The notes: generated from the letters alone by a model not told the origin. Counted from the stretch's first letter, positions 1 through 10,267 are shown. The stretch: DNA of 64,000 nucleotides from Hippopus hippopus (GCA_946811185.2 OX328113.1:4464001-4528000), one strand, 5' to 3'. Translations and numbers: made by a program.

Positions 1-2
1 TG

Positions 3-140
3 AAACTGAAAAAGGACCCAGAAAAATACAATAAATACAGAGAAAAAGAGAGAGAAAGAAAAAGAAGACAAAGAAAAGAAAGAACTAGAGAGCAAATTCT
101 GAAAGACAATTTGGCATCAAAGGAGAGGCAGAAGAGATAT
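3..140 (+). CDS. Possible partial exon of a basic, charged protein
   Basis: An open frame runs in from the window edge and encodes a strongly charged, Lys/Arg/Glu-rich helical segment that begins KLKKDPEKYNKYREKE and continues with RERKRR-like repeats. Proteins with a DPEKY(x)KYxxK motif followed by basic helical runs are common among uncharacterised invertebrate proteins, some probably transposon-derived; this is recalled family knowledge, not a search result. The frame reaches a TAG at 171-173, inside the start of a repeat. A weak donor (TAT|GTTTTT) at 140/141 would leave phase 0, which matches the next exon at 1704, so it may belong to the same gene. The absence of a strong donor keeps this tentative. 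Confidence 0.4.
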
Positions 141-170
141 GTTTTTAACATATTTGTTTGCCACTGTTTT

Positions 171-647
171 TAGCTCACCTGAGCACAACATGCTCAAGGG
201 GAGCTTTTAGGATCACCCGGTGTCCATCATACGTCGTGTCCGTCATACGTCGTCAACAATTCTTCATTTTAGGTCAGATTTCCATGAAACTTGCAGAGTT
301 TGTTTATCTTATCAATAGCTTCAACCCGATTGATTTTGAAAAAATTCCAACAAAGAGTATGGGAAAAGTAGCCATTTCAGGTTGAAAACTTTCATTTCTT
401 GTTTACGTTATAAAATATTCATTTTTGGTCAGATTTCGACGAAACTTGCAGGGTTTATTTATCTCATCAATAGCTTTAACCCTATCAATTTTGAAAAAAA
501 TCTGTCAAACAGTATGGGAAAAGTAGTCTTTTCAAATTGAACAATTTCATTGCCTGTTTACATGATAAAGTATTTATTTGTGATCAGATTTTATGAATTT
601 TTCCGCTTGTTTATCCCATCAATAGCTTTTTAACCCTGTTGAGTTTG
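171..647 (+). mobile_element. Pearl/Helitron-like element head with ~155-bp tandem core
   Basis: It starts with a hairpin (AGCTCACCTGAGCAC and its near complement), then CGTC-rich repeats. Three diverged copies of a ~155-bp unit follow, each containing a 'GATTT..(A/G)AACTTGCAG..TTTAT' block, at about 270, 430 and 580. No 3' hairpin end is present; a palindromic MITE abuts at 648. The 75-aa ORF here is repeat-derived. Confidence 0.6.
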
Positions 648-770
648 AGAAAACATTGTGGGAAAAGAAGAAAATGCTGGTAACCAGCATTTTCTACTTT
701 TCCCACAATGTTTTCGAAAGTCTTCTTCCTCAGGGGCGTCAAAAGTAGGGATTATGTGGTAATGGGTTAA
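648..770 (+). mobile_element. TTAA palindromic MITE (family A), 5'-truncated
   Basis: It carries the palindromic core (AAAACATTGTGGGAAAAG, GAAAATGCTGG, then the complementary arm) and the right end reading GGTAATGGGTTAA. The left outer end is missing at the junction with the preceding element. Confidence 0.75.
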
Positions 771-1703
771 GCAATTAATTTGGATTAACGCTGATGACAA
801 AAATTAAATTGTGATAATGCTTCCCATAGATATCAGACAGGCGACTTTTTACAACTGAAGCATGGGTGCAATATTCTTCCTGCTGTTGTAAGTACACATG
901 TAAGAAAACCAAATTCGCCATGCAAAAAACCAATGTAAAAATGCTCTAGAAAAGAACTATGATTTATCAGTACTTTATATTACTTGTATTGCATTTTGTC
1001 ATAAAATCAAAAGTGTGAGCAAAGGTTATGTTGGTTTTTGGCTAAAAAAGTTGAAAATGATACATGGTTTTTCCATTTTAACATGTTAAAAATGGTTTTT
1101 GTTTTCAGAATTCTACCAAATGATTTCTTGATCATATTTAATTTTTGTTGTTTTTCATGAAAAGCATACATCATGCTCGCTGTTCTGTTTCATAGTTCAT
1201 TATTTTGTTTATGGTTCAATCTTGCTTTTTGTGTTCATATTGAGTTCATTTTCCAGCAGCAATGATTTGTATGATTAATTGTTAAAAATGATACAAGTGT
1301 AAAGACAACAATATAAGCCTTTCTTATTAACTAATAATTGTTTGTTTAAATTACAAGACACAAAAACAGCTGAGCTTGAAATTTTTTATGTCCAGCATCA
1401 AAAGCTCTGGGGCATACTGTTTTGATTGGGAGCATATTGTTTTATCGGTATCCATTTGTCTATTTTTCTGTCTGTCTGTCTAAAACTTAACGTAAAAACT
1501 TAATATTTCATGTTACTCTAAAACTATCTGAAACTACTCTAAAACTATCTGAAAATATTCCTTTTGTGGGGGCATGGTCTTTTCCTCAAAACTATGTAAG
1601 TAATTACAAATGGTAATCAGCTTTATAATCTCAAAACATGGGTGACTTTTCTCAATTTTCACTGTCTTTGGTTTGTTCATTTATAATGCTGTTGCTTTTT
1701 CAG
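771..1703. other. AT-rich noncoding, probable intron
   Basis: No exon is apparent. Around 1385-1500 there is a short stretch resembling the head of a Pearl-like element, with a 'TTTTTATGTCC' start and CTGTCTGTCTGTC repeats. A good acceptor (TGCTTTTTCAG) closes the interval at 1703. Confidence 0.5.
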
Positions 1704-1862
1704 GTTGAGGACTGGCCCTACGTTAGATTTTTTTCCAAAAAAGAAAACAATTTATGGTGTCTGGATGAGCTAAAATTTACAATTGGGAAGCAAGATGTTG
1801 TATGCCGATTGGAAGCTCCCGAGCTTTTAATGACAGGATCTAGAGTTTATTACAAATTTAAG
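1704..1862 (+). CDS. Internal exon of unrecognised host gene
   Basis: A 159-nt block is bounded by a strong acceptor (pyrimidine-rich tract ending CAG at 1703) and a GTAAAG donor at 1863. It is open in phase 0-0 and encodes 53 residues starting VEDWPYVRFFSKK and ending SRVYYKFK. It is rich in aromatic residues and of globular composition, unlike the surrounding repeats, and I see no second copy in the window. I do not recognise the domain. The frame fits the exon at 3816 (phase 0 acceptor), and this is the most coding-like segment in the first 10 kb. The intron ORF upstream adds a spurious methionine start. Confidence 0.6.
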
Positions 1863-2283
1863 GTAAAGTTATGGATCATTAGTCTTTTGTTTTTAAACTT
1901 TGTCAGATAATTACATTGAACAAGCCGCAACTGTTTACACAATGATAAACTGTTGGACTTTACAAATTCAAGGCATCTGCATAAGTACAGATTTGTTGAT
2001 AGGATGAGAGAAATCATGGTAAAAGATTTTCCCTGTTTACTGTAAGCCATTTTGTTTATTATTCTTTGTGAAACCATTTGTAGTGAGTATTCTTTATCAA
2101 TGTCAGGAGTTCTCACAATATAAGGTTAAAAAATCAAATAATTTTAAATGTAATAATACCCCTTATCTAGAGCTTTGCAAATTGTGTCATCTTGTTTCAC
2201 ATTATGTTGTCTATCAAAATATGTCGAAAACTAATGTTTGTATGTAGTTCTGAACTTACTTAAATATATCTGTTATATTTGCA
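1863..2283. other. Intron sequence without recognised feature
   Basis: AT-rich sequence between the exon at 1704 and a reverse-oriented repeat. I see no coding signature or repeat-family member. Confidence 0.5.
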
Positions 2284-2880
2284 GATGTAAAGCTCGATAT
2301 GGTGTCCAAGCAGCATGCTTGGAACAAACTTGATAGAGGTTTCACTCAAAGATGCTACATACCAAGTATCAAAGCCCTACACCTTACCGTTTAAGAGAAA
2401 AAGACATTTAAAATTTTCCTTCTTTGTTCCTATGTTCCAACCTGTGACCTCCGGGACAGGACCGGTTTAAACGCCAGGGACACCGTATGACCAAACTTTG
2501 TAGAGGTCCACTAGAAAATTCTGCATACCAAATATCAAAGCTCTGCACCTTCAAGTTTCAGAGAAGATTTCTAAAGTTTTCCTTCTTTGTTGCTATGTTC
2601 GAACCTGTGACCTCCCGAGGCAGGGCCAGTTTTGAATCCAAGGGCACAATATGAACAAACTTGGTAGAGATCCACTAGGAATTGCTACATGCAAAATATC
2701 ATAGCTCTATGCCTTCTAGTTATAGAGAACCTTTATAACATTCCTGCCAAGTTTCATGAAGATTGGCCTAGTGGTTCAGGAGGAGAAAATGTTTAAAGAA
2801 ATTGTTGATGAACGACAGACGACGGACATTGGGCGATCACAATAGGTCACCTTTAGCACTTTGTGCTAAGGTGAGCTAAA
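2284..2880 (-). mobile_element. Pearl/Helitron-like element, reverse orientation
   Basis: Its right edge is the hairpin CACCTTTAGCACTTTGTGCTAAGGTGAGCT read on this strand, next to GACGACGGACATTGGGCGATC. This is the reverse of the AGCTCACCTGAGCAC head plus CGTC repeats. The body has about three diverged units of ~180 bp, each with 'CCAAATATCAAAGCTCTGCACC' or a variant. The distal end is not clear. Confidence 0.65.
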
Positions 2881-2884
2881 AAGT

Positions 2885-3026
2885 CAATGGCTTTGGAAAG
2901 AAAAGTTGTGTTAGTACTGGTCTGAGAAAGCCAGGAAACACATACTGGTATGTATCACCGAATGCCATGATATGACCTTAGCTGTTAAGTGGCGTTAAAC
3001 CTCAATACAAACAACCAACCAGATGT
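2885..3026 (+). mobile_element. SINE (family B), 5'-truncated
   Basis: It contains the conserved tail: GGAAAGAAAAGTTGTG, AGAAAGCCAGGAAACACAT, CATGATATGACC and GGCGTTAAACCTCAAT. The tRNA head is absent. It matches the fuller copies at 4450 and 62035. Confidence 0.75.
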
Positions 3027-3072
3027 TGAACAATTCATTGTAGCAGTGAGGACTATGGACAGAAGAGTTTTT

Positions 3073-3250
3073 ATGTCCCCGCAAAACGAATGTTTTCATG
3101 GGTATACTGGAATCAGCCTGTCTGTCTGTCCTTGTGTCCGTCCGTCCATCTGTCTGTGTGTCCATCTGTGTACAAAATACTACTTTCTGTCAAAGCGCTG
3201 GTGGGGGTATCAAGTTACATTCAGTGACAGCTCTAGTTTTTTTGTTGTTG
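3073..3250 (+). mobile_element. Head fragment of a hairpin-ended element
   Basis: A TTTTTATGTCCCCGCAAAAC start with a nearby partial complement (TGTTTTCATGGG) is followed by CTGTCTGTC/CGTCCGTCC repeats. It has the same layout as the other Pearl-like heads but a different hairpin. No 3' end is found. Confidence 0.5.
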
Positions 3251-3365
3251 AAATTTTGTTGAAATGATGTTCGGCAATGAACATAGGTTTCAATGACTAA
3301 GAATGCCATGTTAAGATATATATGGTTTTTATTTTTCTTTCTTTTCACAAATATTGTTTTTTAAT

Positions 3366-3600
3366 CAATTACCCCACAATCCCATGTATAGACGCCTCTG
3401 AAGATAAAATTAAGGAAAACATTGTTGGAAAAGAAGCAGTTGCTTGTAATGAACATTTTCTCCTAATCTCACAATGTTTTCTACCTTATATAGCACTTTT
3501 TTTCTTTTTTTTTTTCAGTTTACTTGTACGTTTAATTGCTGTCTGCAACTTTTTTCAATTTGGACCAGTCTTAAATTTTGTTGTCTGGTAATGTGTTCAA
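3366..3600 (+). mobile_element. TTAA palindromic MITE (family A), diverged
   Basis: It retains ACCCCACAATCCCATG at the left, the core (GAAAACATTGTTGGAAAAG ... CACAATGTTTTCTACC), CTGTCTGCAAC..TTTTTTCAATTTGGACCAG and TTTTGTTGTCTGGTAATG at the right. A poly-T tract expands the right half. Confidence 0.7.
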
Positions 3601-3815
3601 AAATTGAATAAAGATAATTTTGGTAATCTAAGGCAGTATATGAATACAAACATGAAGATTATTTTTCATATTGGCAGTTCTACATGTGCTAAAATATGTT
3701 CATTGTGGTACATCATTGCTAGAAGCTTTTAGAAACTTATCAGTAATAATTGTACTATGGGTTGTAAATATTGGCAAAGCAAAGGTTACTAACTCAACTT
3801 TGTTCCTAATCACAG

Positions 3816-3882
3816 GAACAGAGAGAAGATAATACTCTTGGTTTGCCAAGATTTGGTTTTTGTTACAGTCCATTTAGTCAAG
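3816..3882 (+). CDS. Internal exon of unrecognised host gene
   Basis: A 67-nt block lies between acceptor CTAATCACAG (3815) and a consensus donor GTAAGA (3883). It is open in phase 0 and leaves one base (phase 1). It encodes EQREDNTLGLPRFGFCYSPF-like sequence. The phase-0 start fits the exon ending at 1862. An alternative acceptor six bases later would drop two residues without changing frame. No domain is recognised. Confidence 0.5.
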
Positions 3883-4449
3883 GTAAGACCTGTGTAATGC
3901 ACTTCCGGTGAAAATTCTATTTATGCAGAAATAATATTTTTGCACAGTTCTGACGGATCAGAAATTCCGTTTATGTCTATCTTGAAATTATTTTTTGATA
4001 CTCTTGTTAGTTTTCTGAAAAGGGAGGTAATTATTATCTCTTTTTGAATTGAGAATATAGTGGTTTTAGTTCATAAATGATAATTCAAAGAAGGAAAAAC
4101 CAGAAAAAAATGAATCAGTGAAAGTAGTTCAATAATACTCCTTTTTAATTATAGCATGATGTTTATTACTTGAGAATTCTACATTAAAAAGTGTTCAGAA
4201 GTGTAATTGTTAAAAAATGGAGTTCAGCTAATAAATTTGACAAACTAAATCTTGGGGATTTGTGCAATATGTCAGTTTTTTATTCAGGTCATTTAGATCA
4301 ACAAAGTTTCATTTTCTAAAAGTTTGCTTTAAGCAGATTTTTTTTTTTTTCAATAAACCCTTTTTAAGCTGGGCTGTTATGACCCTGGTGTTGCTGATGT
4401 TGAGGCAACAAGCATTTTACCTTGGTCATTACCTTGTTCTCAAAAAGCA
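3883..4449. other. Intron, AT-rich
   Basis: Plain AT-rich sequence with a poly-T tract near 4340. No exon or repeat-family member is recognised. Confidence 0.5.
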
Positions 4450-4708
4450 TGTGCCCGACCTGGGTATCTCAGTGGTGAGCGTATCTGACTCATGACGTGT
4501 TGGTTGTGAGTACCATACCGGTTCTTTCTGGCGTATTTTCGCCTCTCACCTCTGCTAAAGCATGTGAGAATAGTGGTCAGTGGCTTTTGGAAAGAAAGTT
4601 GTGTTGGTACTGGTATGAAAAAGCCAGGAAACAGATGTGCATCACCGACCGCCATGATATGACTGTAGATGTTAAAGTGGCGTTAAACCCCATGACATCT
4701 AACTAAAA
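4450..4708 (+). mobile_element. tRNA-derived SINE (family B), near full length
   Basis: The tRNA-like head has a box-A-like TATCTCAGTGGTGAGCGTA and a degenerate box B (GTTGTGAGTACCATACC). The conserved body follows (CGCCTCTCACC, GTGGCTTTTGGAAAGAAAG, GAAAAAGCCAGGAAACAGAT, CCGCCATGATATGACTG), ending in GTGGCGTTAAACCCCAT. It belongs to the bivalve tRNA-SINE style. ORFs on both strands here are SINE shadows. Confidence 0.85.
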
Positions 4709-5878
4709 AGCATGTTTACCACTCACCATACAGACTTTTAACTGTGAACAAGCAATCCTCAGTGGTTGACTAACAGCCAGAGGGCACAAACAGAGGGATG
4801 GACAGTACGTATGGTTATATATAGATATCAAATATTCCGTAATTGAAAACCTATCATCTGTTTACTGCAGACCGTTTACTTTCAAATTCAACGTTTTTCT
4901 GAAAAGAATATTAGGACTGGTTGAAGTAGTACTTAAGCTGCCAGACATTTCAGTACTTAAATTTTAATTTATAAATGGAAAACCTATATGTGTGCAGGAG
5001 AATTTTTAAGCCCGCTTGGTTTGTACTTTAAATATTAGTTGAATAATGACAAAAAGTTTCAATAGATTACATGTTATAAACATTTCATGTCTTTCAACAC
5101 ATATTTGTTTTTAACTCAATTTTCTTTAGACTTCAAATACATAGTAACTAAAAACAATTAACAATCATCAACTTGTTGTGTCCCAACAAAGTCAGGTGTC
5201 AAGATGTTACATCCATACCAATTTGGCATGTCAATATGTCAAAAGTTACGTCCAAACACAAAATATACTCTGTCGGCATACACAGTCTAAACAACTACTC
5301 CAATCACAGCTAAATTAAGCATTTTCCATTTATTCCCCATACCTGAAAAGGGAAAGATAAATTCATCTCTTGTTCATGGTGCTAAATTCTTCATACAAAT
5401 ACGATAACGTCCCCTTTTCTGGAGTAACGGCCATCACACTAACAAAATTACCCATTTCATAAATTAAAATACATATTTCCATCTAGAAATATGATAAATA
5501 TGAATAATTTGGTGATTGTTCCCTTATAAGTTAACAGATTCTGACATGCTTAAATAAATAGAAGAGAAAAAAAGGTTAGAAATCAGTCAATGTTACGCCC
5601 GTCACTTTTCACCCTTCCCTCTTTTGATGAAAGAAAATCTTTATAACGTACACATATTATCTTTTATCTGATTAAAATGACTACAGTAGTCAATAAAGAA
5701 CCCACCAAACAACACATTTGATGGAATTTACAAATTTAAAAAAAACTTCTGTGACGCCCGTAATATTGCAATTTACCTGATCCATGCTCCTAGACATTTA
5801 CTGCGCATGTTTCGCAAGTCACTTCTGGTTCAGTAAAGCTGTATTTTTTTCACATTTTATCGCTTCTGTGTTATCAGC
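4709..5878. other. AT-rich noncoding interval
   Basis: No repeat family or exon is recognised for most of this stretch. From about 5750 the sequence is somewhat richer in GC and leads to a possible translation start at 5879, so the end may be a promoter or 5' UTR. Confidence 0.4.
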
Positions 5879-5903
5879 ATGGGCATTGAAAGGAAAACTA
5901 AAG
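5879..5903 (+). CDS. Possible first coding exon of a mini-gene
   Basis: An ATG in good context (A at -3, G at +4) opens eight codons (MGIERKTK) and reaches a GTACTG donor in phase 1. Phase-1 exons at 6479 and 10227 could follow. The reading is very short and may be chance. Confidence 0.2.
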
Positions 5904-5944
5904 GTACTGGATGTATTGCATTTACGAGGAGTCATTTTCGTCAC

Positions 5945-6177
5945 TTAACCCTTTCCCAAACAATCCCTGGTTTTTACGGGTCAGGAATAGAAGCCTTTTG
6001 AGAACATTGTGGGAAAAGGAGAAAATGCTGGTTACCAGCATTTTCTCCTTTTCCCACAATGTTTTCTACCCTATCATATTATATAGAAAAATCATCCTTT
6101 TAGCAACTGTTAATTTGTCATCTGCAAAATGCTTTCAATTTGGTCTGGTCCAAAATTTGCCATTTGAAAAGGGTTAA
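5945..6177 (+). mobile_element. TTAA palindromic MITE (family A), full length
   Basis: A textbook copy of 233 bp, flanked by TTAA on both sides (cacTTAACCCTTTCCC ... AAAAGGGTTAA). Inside is a ~70-bp near-perfect palindrome (GAGAACATTGTGGG ... CCCACAATGTTTTC), followed by the asymmetric right half (TTAATTTGTCATCTGC, GCTTTCAATTTGG). TTAA duplication and CCC at the ends are piggyBac hallmarks. It carries no ORF. Confidence 0.9.
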
Positions 6178-6478
6178 ATTGCCAATCACACATCATTTTT
6201 TTCAAATCAAATTGACCACGCATGCACAGTTTACTGAATTTATAATGAGTGATTGTTTACAAATTAGCCAGATGTGTTTATGTCAAATAAATGGTAAATT
6301 ACAAAAGGATCCATGAAAACCTTGCACTAAACTTGGTGTCAAGGTGAAGTTAAATCATTTATCTATCGATCCATGTCCATTTTCATAGCTGACAAGCAGA
6401 TTAAAGACGCATTAAGCAGACTGAAAAATGACTGGTAAGATTTTGAGGTTTCCAGACACTTTTAAAAAAGGGCTGCAG

Positions 6479-6538
6479 TGAAGGGTTGCGGAGACCCGAT
6501 CAACAAAAATAACATCGGAGCAACGCTTCAGACTGAAG
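6479..6538 (+). CDS. Candidate small exon
   Basis: A 60-nt open block lies between GGGCTGCAG and a GTAACC donor, in phase 1-1, encoding (V)KGCGDPINKNNIGATLQTE. The acceptor's pyrimidine tract is poor. It could join the ATG exon at 5879 or lie between the host-gene exons at 3816 and 10227, because the phases allow either. Confidence 0.25.
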
Positions 6539-7769
6539 GTAACCTGTTGCTTGCGTATTTAATAACCCATTTGTTTGATATACAAATATTTTCAATTTAA
6601 AAGCTGAACATAAGAAAAAAAACAGCTCATTTCATCTATTACTCAAGTTGTTGACGTTCCTGAAAACACAAAAAGGTTGCCACACACGATAAATTCTGTC
6701 AGTTTTTTTCCCAAGATTTTCATGTTGTGAACAACTTCTATAAGCTCTTTAGGTAATGAGGGGTTTAATAATTTGTGGCCATGTTTGTTACCAAAAGTTA
6801 ATTGCATTTTGCTACAATACAGATTAAACCAACAAAACAGAAAGTCAGTATAGCACTATCTTTGCTACCGGAAAATTTACGATGGATTTGAGGCGGTACA
6901 GAACAAAATTAATGTCCAAATATGAGAAAAAAACACTGTGGGGTCTCATTTTAGAGATGACTACACATGTGTTTCCTGGCTTTCTCACACCACATCTGTC
7001 CAATTCACTGGCTGGCGTTAACCGAACTATTTTAGAAGGCTTAATCAACTATGATTTTATTTTACAAGTACAGTTGATTTGGCAGTAGTCGATTGCTAAC
7101 GAAAATATTGTTATGTACCTTTTCAATTATTATTATATGGGATAAAAAATTATACCAGTCGACAACAAAATATGTGATCTTTCAAAAATAGTCCACATTT
7201 TTGGCTGAAAATTTGTTTTACGACACAGTGTACCCTTTGATTTACAAAAAGGGGCCAAGATTGTTTTTTTAACATTTAACATTTTCAGTCATAGTTTCAG
7301 CACTACCCAGCCAATCCAGCTGCAAGGGAGATTTTTTTCTGTGCAGTAACTGGAATTGAAAAGGCCACAAAATAGACTGTCAGGTTAATTGGCTTCAGTA
7401 AAATGGTTGAAAGTAGAAAACAGCATCCTTTTAAATGGTATTTGGAAGGGGGGGGGGGCTATTTCAAGGCCTAAGTCAAAGATCAAAAGTGGAAAACTGC
7501 GTAAGTTCACTGTTCAAGGGTAATAACTATTGCACTCAACTCGAATTTTAAGACAGTATAAACTCGTCAAGCCTGGTATACCGACATATGAATCAGTAAC
7601 TCATGGTTGTGTCAGTAACCTTATCTCAGTCTCTCATTGTAATTATTACAAGATATTATTTTTAGGTGAAATTTGAAAAAAAAGTTTTGGCAATAGGTGA
7701 GAATTCCTCACGATGTGCATTTCCACCATTTTGTTCCATTATTTTCATTGAAAGCGAATAGAAAACATT
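6539..7769. other. AT-rich interval with a SINE scrap
   Basis: Mostly unclassified. A short reverse piece of SINE family B lies at about 6965-7030 (GTGTTTCCTGGCTTTCTCAC ... TGGCGTTAACC). A G-run lies at 7447. No exon is supported. Confidence 0.45.
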
Positions 7770-7872
7770 GCCCTTGTGGATTATTGATTGTGCCTTATAA
7801 TTCACAACTGCGGTTTATTGAATGATAAACCATGATAGAAAGAAGATTATTTCTTAAACAATAATCTTAGAC
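7770..7872 (+). repeat. Fragment of family G element end
   Basis: It contains CTTGTGGATTATTGATTGTG, TTTATTGAATGATAAACCATG and AAGAAGATTATTTCTTAAAC. This is the same terminal module seen at 39340-39425 and 40200-40300. Confidence 0.7.
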
Positions 7873-7911
7873 TAAAACGAATGCTGATAGATAAACATTG
7901 TTTGGTTGGAA

Positions 7912-8190
7912 AGAACAGACCTGTATATGGCCTGCAACAGGCGGAAATGGGCATTCAGTCATATGTGTAAAGTGTCGTCACAGATTAGCCTGTGCAATCC
8001 ACGCAGATGGATCTGAGACAACACTTTACAACTACATTCAATTTTGTCTTACAGTAGACTTGCACAAAACAGAAATTGTGTAAGAATGGAAAGTGTCATC
8101 CCAGATTAGCCTGCGCGGACTGCACAGGCTAATCAGGGATGACACTTGATGCAAATGTTTTGCATGTTGCAGGCCATATAAGGTCAAATA
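7912..8190 (+). mobile_element. MITE with TIRs and two internal hairpins
   Basis: Outer inverted ends (TATATGGCCTGCAACA and TGTTGCAGGCCATATAAG) enclose two hairpins. The second is almost perfect, from AAGTGTCATCCCAGATTAGC to GCTAATCAGGGATGACACTT (8091-8149). The first (about 7967-8029) is a diverged copy of the same hairpin. It has no coding capacity. Confidence 0.85.
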
Positions 8191-9177
8191 AGACAATCAA
8201 TCCAGTCGAACTCTTCAGTTGACTAGCAATAATGTCTTCTTGTTTCCAATAAAGAAAAGGGGATGTCATTTATAAACACTATGATACTGGTTATAATGTA
8301 TGATATACCTTCATGTACAGAACAGGGGCATGTAGTAGCACCAGTGATTTAACTAACCCAATCAACCACCTCAGTGGACCACTTGTGACTAGTATGGACC
8401 AGTTATAACCACCGGCCAAGTCAATACTTATATTGACCGACTTTTTGCCAACCTTGCCTATATGCACAGAATTTGTATGGCGGTTAGGGTTTGCCTGTAT
8501 TAATGTTCCCCTAAATCCTATCACAAAAGGAATATGTGTAAATATAATCATGAAGTACAACAGCACTGATTTTACTGCCATTAGTGCTATCCTCCACAAT
8601 GTTTTTTTTTTTTTAAGCACAGTAGGCGATAAAAACATCCAGTAATAAATCAGTACAACTCCCCTCAATTTTTTTTTTTGAAACTGTAATTTTTACACAC
8701 TCTCACCCCAGTCACAGTGTATTTACCAATGTCTTTAACCTTTTGTCACAGTGTTTCTTTATATTTACTAATTAATACCATACACCAAGCCATAATGCAA
8801 AAACACAATTATAACTCAATACAGTATTTACAAATTTCAACAACATGCATCTACTACCCATGACTACACTGCAAGAAAAACAGCACTGCTCCTTTTTCAG
8901 CACTATCAAACTTTTAAAATACAGAAAAACCTTTCTACAATCAATGGTATCAAAGTCTACCCTCAAAAAATATGCTCTAAAACTGAAAATCTCTACAAGT
9001 AAGATAAAGCTTACCTAAGAACTCTTCCCAGCACACACCATCCAGGTACTCACTTCTCCCTGCAAAAATACATGTCCAAAGATGCTTGCTGTCCCCTCAG
9101 TTTATAGCAAAACATGGCTTGCTATCCCATGATCCACAGGATCCATGTGCGGATGCAACAAGCACAACCCTCCACAT

Positions 9178-9180
<3 letters not shown>
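8191..9180. other. Unclassified noncoding interval
   Basis: No exon or family member is recognised. A 125-aa minus-strand ORF (8291-8668) has low-complexity features, no recognisable domain and no splice context. Confidence 0.4.

Positions 9181-9182
<2 letters not shown>

Positions 9183-9222
<40 letters not shown>
9183..9222. repeat. (CA)n microsatellite
   Basis: About 20 uninterrupted CA dinucleotides. Confidence 0.98.
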
Positions 9223-9224
<2 letters not shown>

Positions 9225-9340
9225 AGAGAGAGCACTCTTCGCTCCAATACATTTAAACTTTTAAAACCCACATAATGTACACAGTCACTCTAATCTGCTC
9301 TTCACATAACATATGCATTACCCTTTACTCTTAAACTACT

Positions 9341-9555
9341 TTAACCCATTTCCAAACAACCCAAGGTTTTTACGACTTTGACGGAGTAGCATTTTGAAAA
9401 CATTGTGGAAAAAGGAGAAAATGCTGGTTACCAGCATTTTCTCCTTTTTTCACAATGTTTTCTACCATTTCAAAGACAGAAATAATCCGTTGAGCTGCAT
9501 TGGATTTGTTATCTGCAAATGCTTTCAGTTTGGATGAGTCTAAAATTTTGTTGTA
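9341..9555 (+). mobile_element. TTAA palindromic MITE (family A)
   Basis: TTAACCC left end, palindromic core with ATGCTGGTTACCAGCATTTT, and the right half up to AAAATTTTGTTGTAATG, where a SINE abuts and replaces the terminal TTAA. Confidence 0.85.
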
Positions 9556-9750
9556 ATGTCCTTGAGGTAGAGCATCGGCCTCTTAACCAAAAGGTCCCGA
9601 GTTTGACATGCGGGAGCGTGTGTCAACTTTTGGATTTTTCATTGGCCCACACATTTGACGCGAATCTGGTGTAGTTCTCAGGAAGCAAAATCCAGAGAGA
9701 TAAGTGTAAGTTGTAAGAACTTGTTTCTCAATCGCTGTTAAAAAAAATTG
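9556..9750 (+). mobile_element. tRNA-derived SINE (family C)
   Basis: The tRNA head (GAGGTAGAGCATCGGCCTC, box B CCCGAGTTTGACATGC) is followed by TCATTGGCCCACACATTTG, GTGTAGTTCTCAGGAAGC, AGAGAGATAAGTGTAAGTTG and AACTTGTTTCTCAATCGCTG, ending A-rich. Two reverse copies occur at 30955 and 63833. Confidence 0.85.
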
Positions 9751-9751
9751 T

Positions 9752-10128
9752 TTAACCCTTTACCACACAATACCGACTTTTAACAGTTAAATGTGGTTCA
9801 AATATTGGTATTCTCCTATTTCCACAATGCTGTCAAAAGCCGTCTCCTTCAAGGCTATGAAAAATTATGCAGAAATTTTTTAAAATATTTTGGGAATTTT
9901 ATGCTGAACTGCAGATGTGAAGAAAACAGTTAAATCCATGAAGTAAAATTTCTGAAAATAAACAGACTTGTATTGGGATATATTTGTCTTTGAAAGAGTA
10001 GAGAGCATTGTAGGAAAAGGAGAAAATGCTGGTTACCATTTACCATTTTCTCCTTTTCCTACAATGTTTTCATAAGCCTTCTTTCTCAGGATCATTAAAA
10101 CATGGGTTGTTTTGTTAGGGGTAAAAGC
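9752..10128 (+). mobile_element. Two family A MITE remnants
   Basis: A rearranged copy starts TTAACCCTTTACCACACAAT at 9752 and decays by about 9850. A second, core-containing copy spans about 9985-10128; its central palindrome has a small extra 'CCATTTA' duplication. Confidence 0.75.
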
Positions 10129-10226
10129 AGCAGTTTTGAAGAAATAACTTGTTCATGGAATAATCAATATTTCATAATTTTTTGTATTATCCTATTTATT
10201 TTTTCACCTTACACATTGTTTTATAG

Positions 10227-10267
10227 ATAATGACAGACTTTTGGTTTGGTATTGGAAGAATCCTTAA
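10227..10267 (+). CDS. Candidate small exon, possibly terminal
   Basis: A strong acceptor (TTGTTTTATAG) precedes an open stretch that, in phase 1, reads (D)NDRLLVWYWKNP and stops at 10265-10267. This would end the mini-gene begun at 5879. Alternatively, a weak GTTTGG donor at 10244 would make a 17-nt micro-exon (10227-10243) with phase 1 to 0, bridging the host-gene exons at 3816 and 12633. A third reading in another frame (10227-10321, donor GTATGA) is also open. The acceptor is convincing; its use is not settled. Confidence 0.3.

Noticed and set aside
8291..8668. 125-aa minus-strand ORF
   Set aside because: No domain, no splice context and low-complexity composition; chance ORF in AT-rich DNA.
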